From contig CAJXPP010000125.1 of NCBI GenBank assembly GCA_913058195.1, positions 1 through 6,485 on the forward strand: 6,485 nt of DNA, in the 5' to 3' direction. The position numbers and the translations under genes are program-made. The DNA is from an uncultured Gammaproteobacteria bacterium. GTDB lineage: Bacteria > Pseudomonadota > Gammaproteobacteria > Nitrosococcales > Methylophagaceae. Within the stretch, counting starts at the first letter, position 1. The number at the start of each line of letters is the position of its first letter. Of this stretch, positions 5,510-6,485 are shown piece by piece. The notes beneath the pieces were generated by a model that saw only the letters and a list, made by a program, of their open reading frames with translations, was not told the DNA's origin and ran no database searches.

Positions 5510-6435
5510 AATTATCCTATCAATCACGCATTGCTGCTTCAGCAGTGATGATGCTGTTGGTGGTCATACTCATTATGGCTGCATTATGGTTTCCCCGTAC
5601 TGATCGTACAGTGAAGGTAATGGACTTAATGTTCGTACTTGATATTACTCAAAGTATGGACGTAACTGATGTTGAATTAAATGGCGAAAAAGTAAGTCGT
5701 TTAACTTGGGCTAAAGATTACACCAAACAGACATTGCAACAGTTACCTTGTGGTTCTCATGTAGGCCTTGCAGCCTTTAGTGAATCACGTAGTTTAGTGT
5801 TGATCAATCCGGTTGAAATTTGTGCAAGTTATAATGACTTGACGCAGATGCTTGCAAAAATAGATGGCTCAATGGCTTGGGCATTATCAAGTGAAGTCTC
5901 AAAAGCAGTTTTTGGTGCTATTAACCAAGCAAAATTAATGGATCCGAGCCCTGATGTTGTATTTGTAACTGATGGTCACGAAGCGCCACCATTGCATGCT
6001 GAATTATTCCCTAAATATAAAAAGAAATTAGGTGAAGTGTCCGGAGTGTTTGTTGGGATAGGCGGTGATAAATTATTACCGATTCCTAAACATAATTTTG
6101 ATGGTACGCGTGATGGATTTTGGAAACAAAATGAAGTATTACATGAAGATGTATATGCCTCACTTCGAAGTGAATCGGCTGAAGTACGTGATGCAAGACC
6201 TAAAAATGAACATTTATCATCACAAAAAGTAGATCACATAAAAGGCTTGGCTGAGATGTTGAATTTCGATACAGTCATATCACCAACTAAGTCAAATGAA
6301 GTAATTAAATCATTAGAAAATAAAGTGAAAACACGTGACCAAGTAATAAGTTATAACTGGGCGCCATGGTTTGCATCTATTGCATTAGCTTTATTAGTAC
6401 TGCTGTATTTTCCAGTCCGTTTTATTAGAGATTAA
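5506..6435 (+). CDS. mxaL: MxaL, two-TM VWA-domain protein for calcium insertion into methanol dehydrogenase
   Basis: This 309-residue protein has a basic N-terminus, a membrane helix (about 11-29), a VWA domain (about 38-270) and a C-terminal helix (about 288-304) ending in a basic tail. The positive-inside rule places both ends in the cytoplasm and the VWA domain in the periplasm. The metal site begins with DITQS (DxTxS, 46-50) and includes D156 in VTDGHE. The usual threonine between them is not evident and may be replaced by S128 or S129 in AWALSSEV. Two cysteines, C82 and C106, lie in the predicted periplasmic domain and could pair. In Methylobacterium, mxaL is required for calcium-loaded methanol dehydrogenase. 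The start overlaps the mxaK stop (ATGA), and no good ribosome binding site precedes it, which suggests translational coupling. The gene is complete; only 17 nt of insert remain after it, so a following mxaD cannot be assessed. Confidence 0.85.
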   Translation: MKLSYQSRIAASAVMMLLVVILIMAALWFPRTDRTVKVMDLMFVLDITQSMDVTDVELNGEKVSRLTWAKDYTKQTLQQLPCGSHVGLAAFSESRSLVLINPVEICASYNDLTQMLAKIDGSMAWALSSEVSKAVFGAINQAKLMDPSPDVVFVTDGHEAPPLHAELFPKYKKKLGEVSGVFVGIGGDKLLPIPKHNFDGTRDGFWKQNEVLHEDVYASLRSESAEVRDARPKNEHLSSQKVDHIKGLAEMLNFDTVISPTKSNEVIKSLENKVKTRDQVISYNWAPWFASIALALLVLLYFPVRFIRD

Positions 6436-6452
6436 ATCTAACGCTGTAATAA

Positions 6453-6485
6453 CTGTCTCTTATACACATCTGACGCTGCCGACGA
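6453..6485 (-). other. Untrimmed Illumina Nextera adapter, read-1 side (technical sequence)
   Basis: Bases 6453-6471 are the reverse complement of the 19-bp mosaic end (CTGTCTCTTATACACATCT). Bases 6472-6485 continue with the complement of the Nextera read-1 extension (GACGCTGCCGACGA). The insert ends at 6452. Together with the left adapter this shows that both contig ends were set by library fragments. Confidence 0.98.

Noticed and set aside
1160..6435. Reading the six genes as a general Bat (aerotolerance) operon
   Set aside because: There is no separate full-length BatD or DUF4381 gene. MxaR, MxaS, MxaA, MxaC, MxaK and MxaL sizes and order fit the mxa block better, although the two systems are clearly related.

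Overview
The insert (positions 50-6452) is AT-rich (roughly 40% GC by eye) proteobacterial DNA, flanked at both ends by untrimmed Illumina Nextera adapter (1-49 and 6453-6485). The biology therefore stops at the adapter junctions, and neither end is a natural boundary. All genes are on the + strand and tightly packed. No rRNA, tRNA, CRISPR array, insertion sequence or other mobile element was seen.

Left part (50-1063): an open frame entering from the contig edge ends at 180 and overlaps by 8 nt the start of a complete class I aldolase of the DapA/NanA superfamily (173-1063). This aldolase keeps the Schiff-base lysine and the catalytic tyrosine. It lacks the arginine that marks true dihydrodipicolinate synthases, so its substrate is open.

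Right part (1160-6435): six genes in the order MoxR-type AAA+ ATPase, DUF58/VWA protein, membrane-anchored periplasmic protein, three-TM VWA protein, single-TM helical protein, two-TM VWA protein. Order, sizes and domain content match mxaR-mxaS-mxaA-mxaC-mxaK-mxaL, the maturation block of the PQQ- and calcium-dependent methanol dehydrogenase of methylotrophic proteobacteria. Spacing of 40 and 2 nt, then overlaps of 4, 8 and 4 nt, indicates one transcript. In model methylotrophs mxaA, mxaK and mxaL are needed to obtain calcium-loaded, active dehydrogenase. The predicted topology gives a cytoplasmic ATPase and VWA partner (MxaR, MxaS), a protein spanning the membrane with domains on both sides (MxaA), and three periplasm-facing proteins (MxaC, MxaK, MxaL). 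This resembles an ion-insertion chaperone machine spanning the envelope.

The organism is most likely a low-GC, probably aquatic, methylotrophic gamma- or betaproteobacterium (for example Methylophaga-like, Methyloprofundus-like or OM43-like). The genus cannot be decided from this window. The main oddity is that the gene before mxaR is the DapA-like aldolase and not mxaI, so the maturation block is separated from the structural genes mxaFJGI, at least on this contig.
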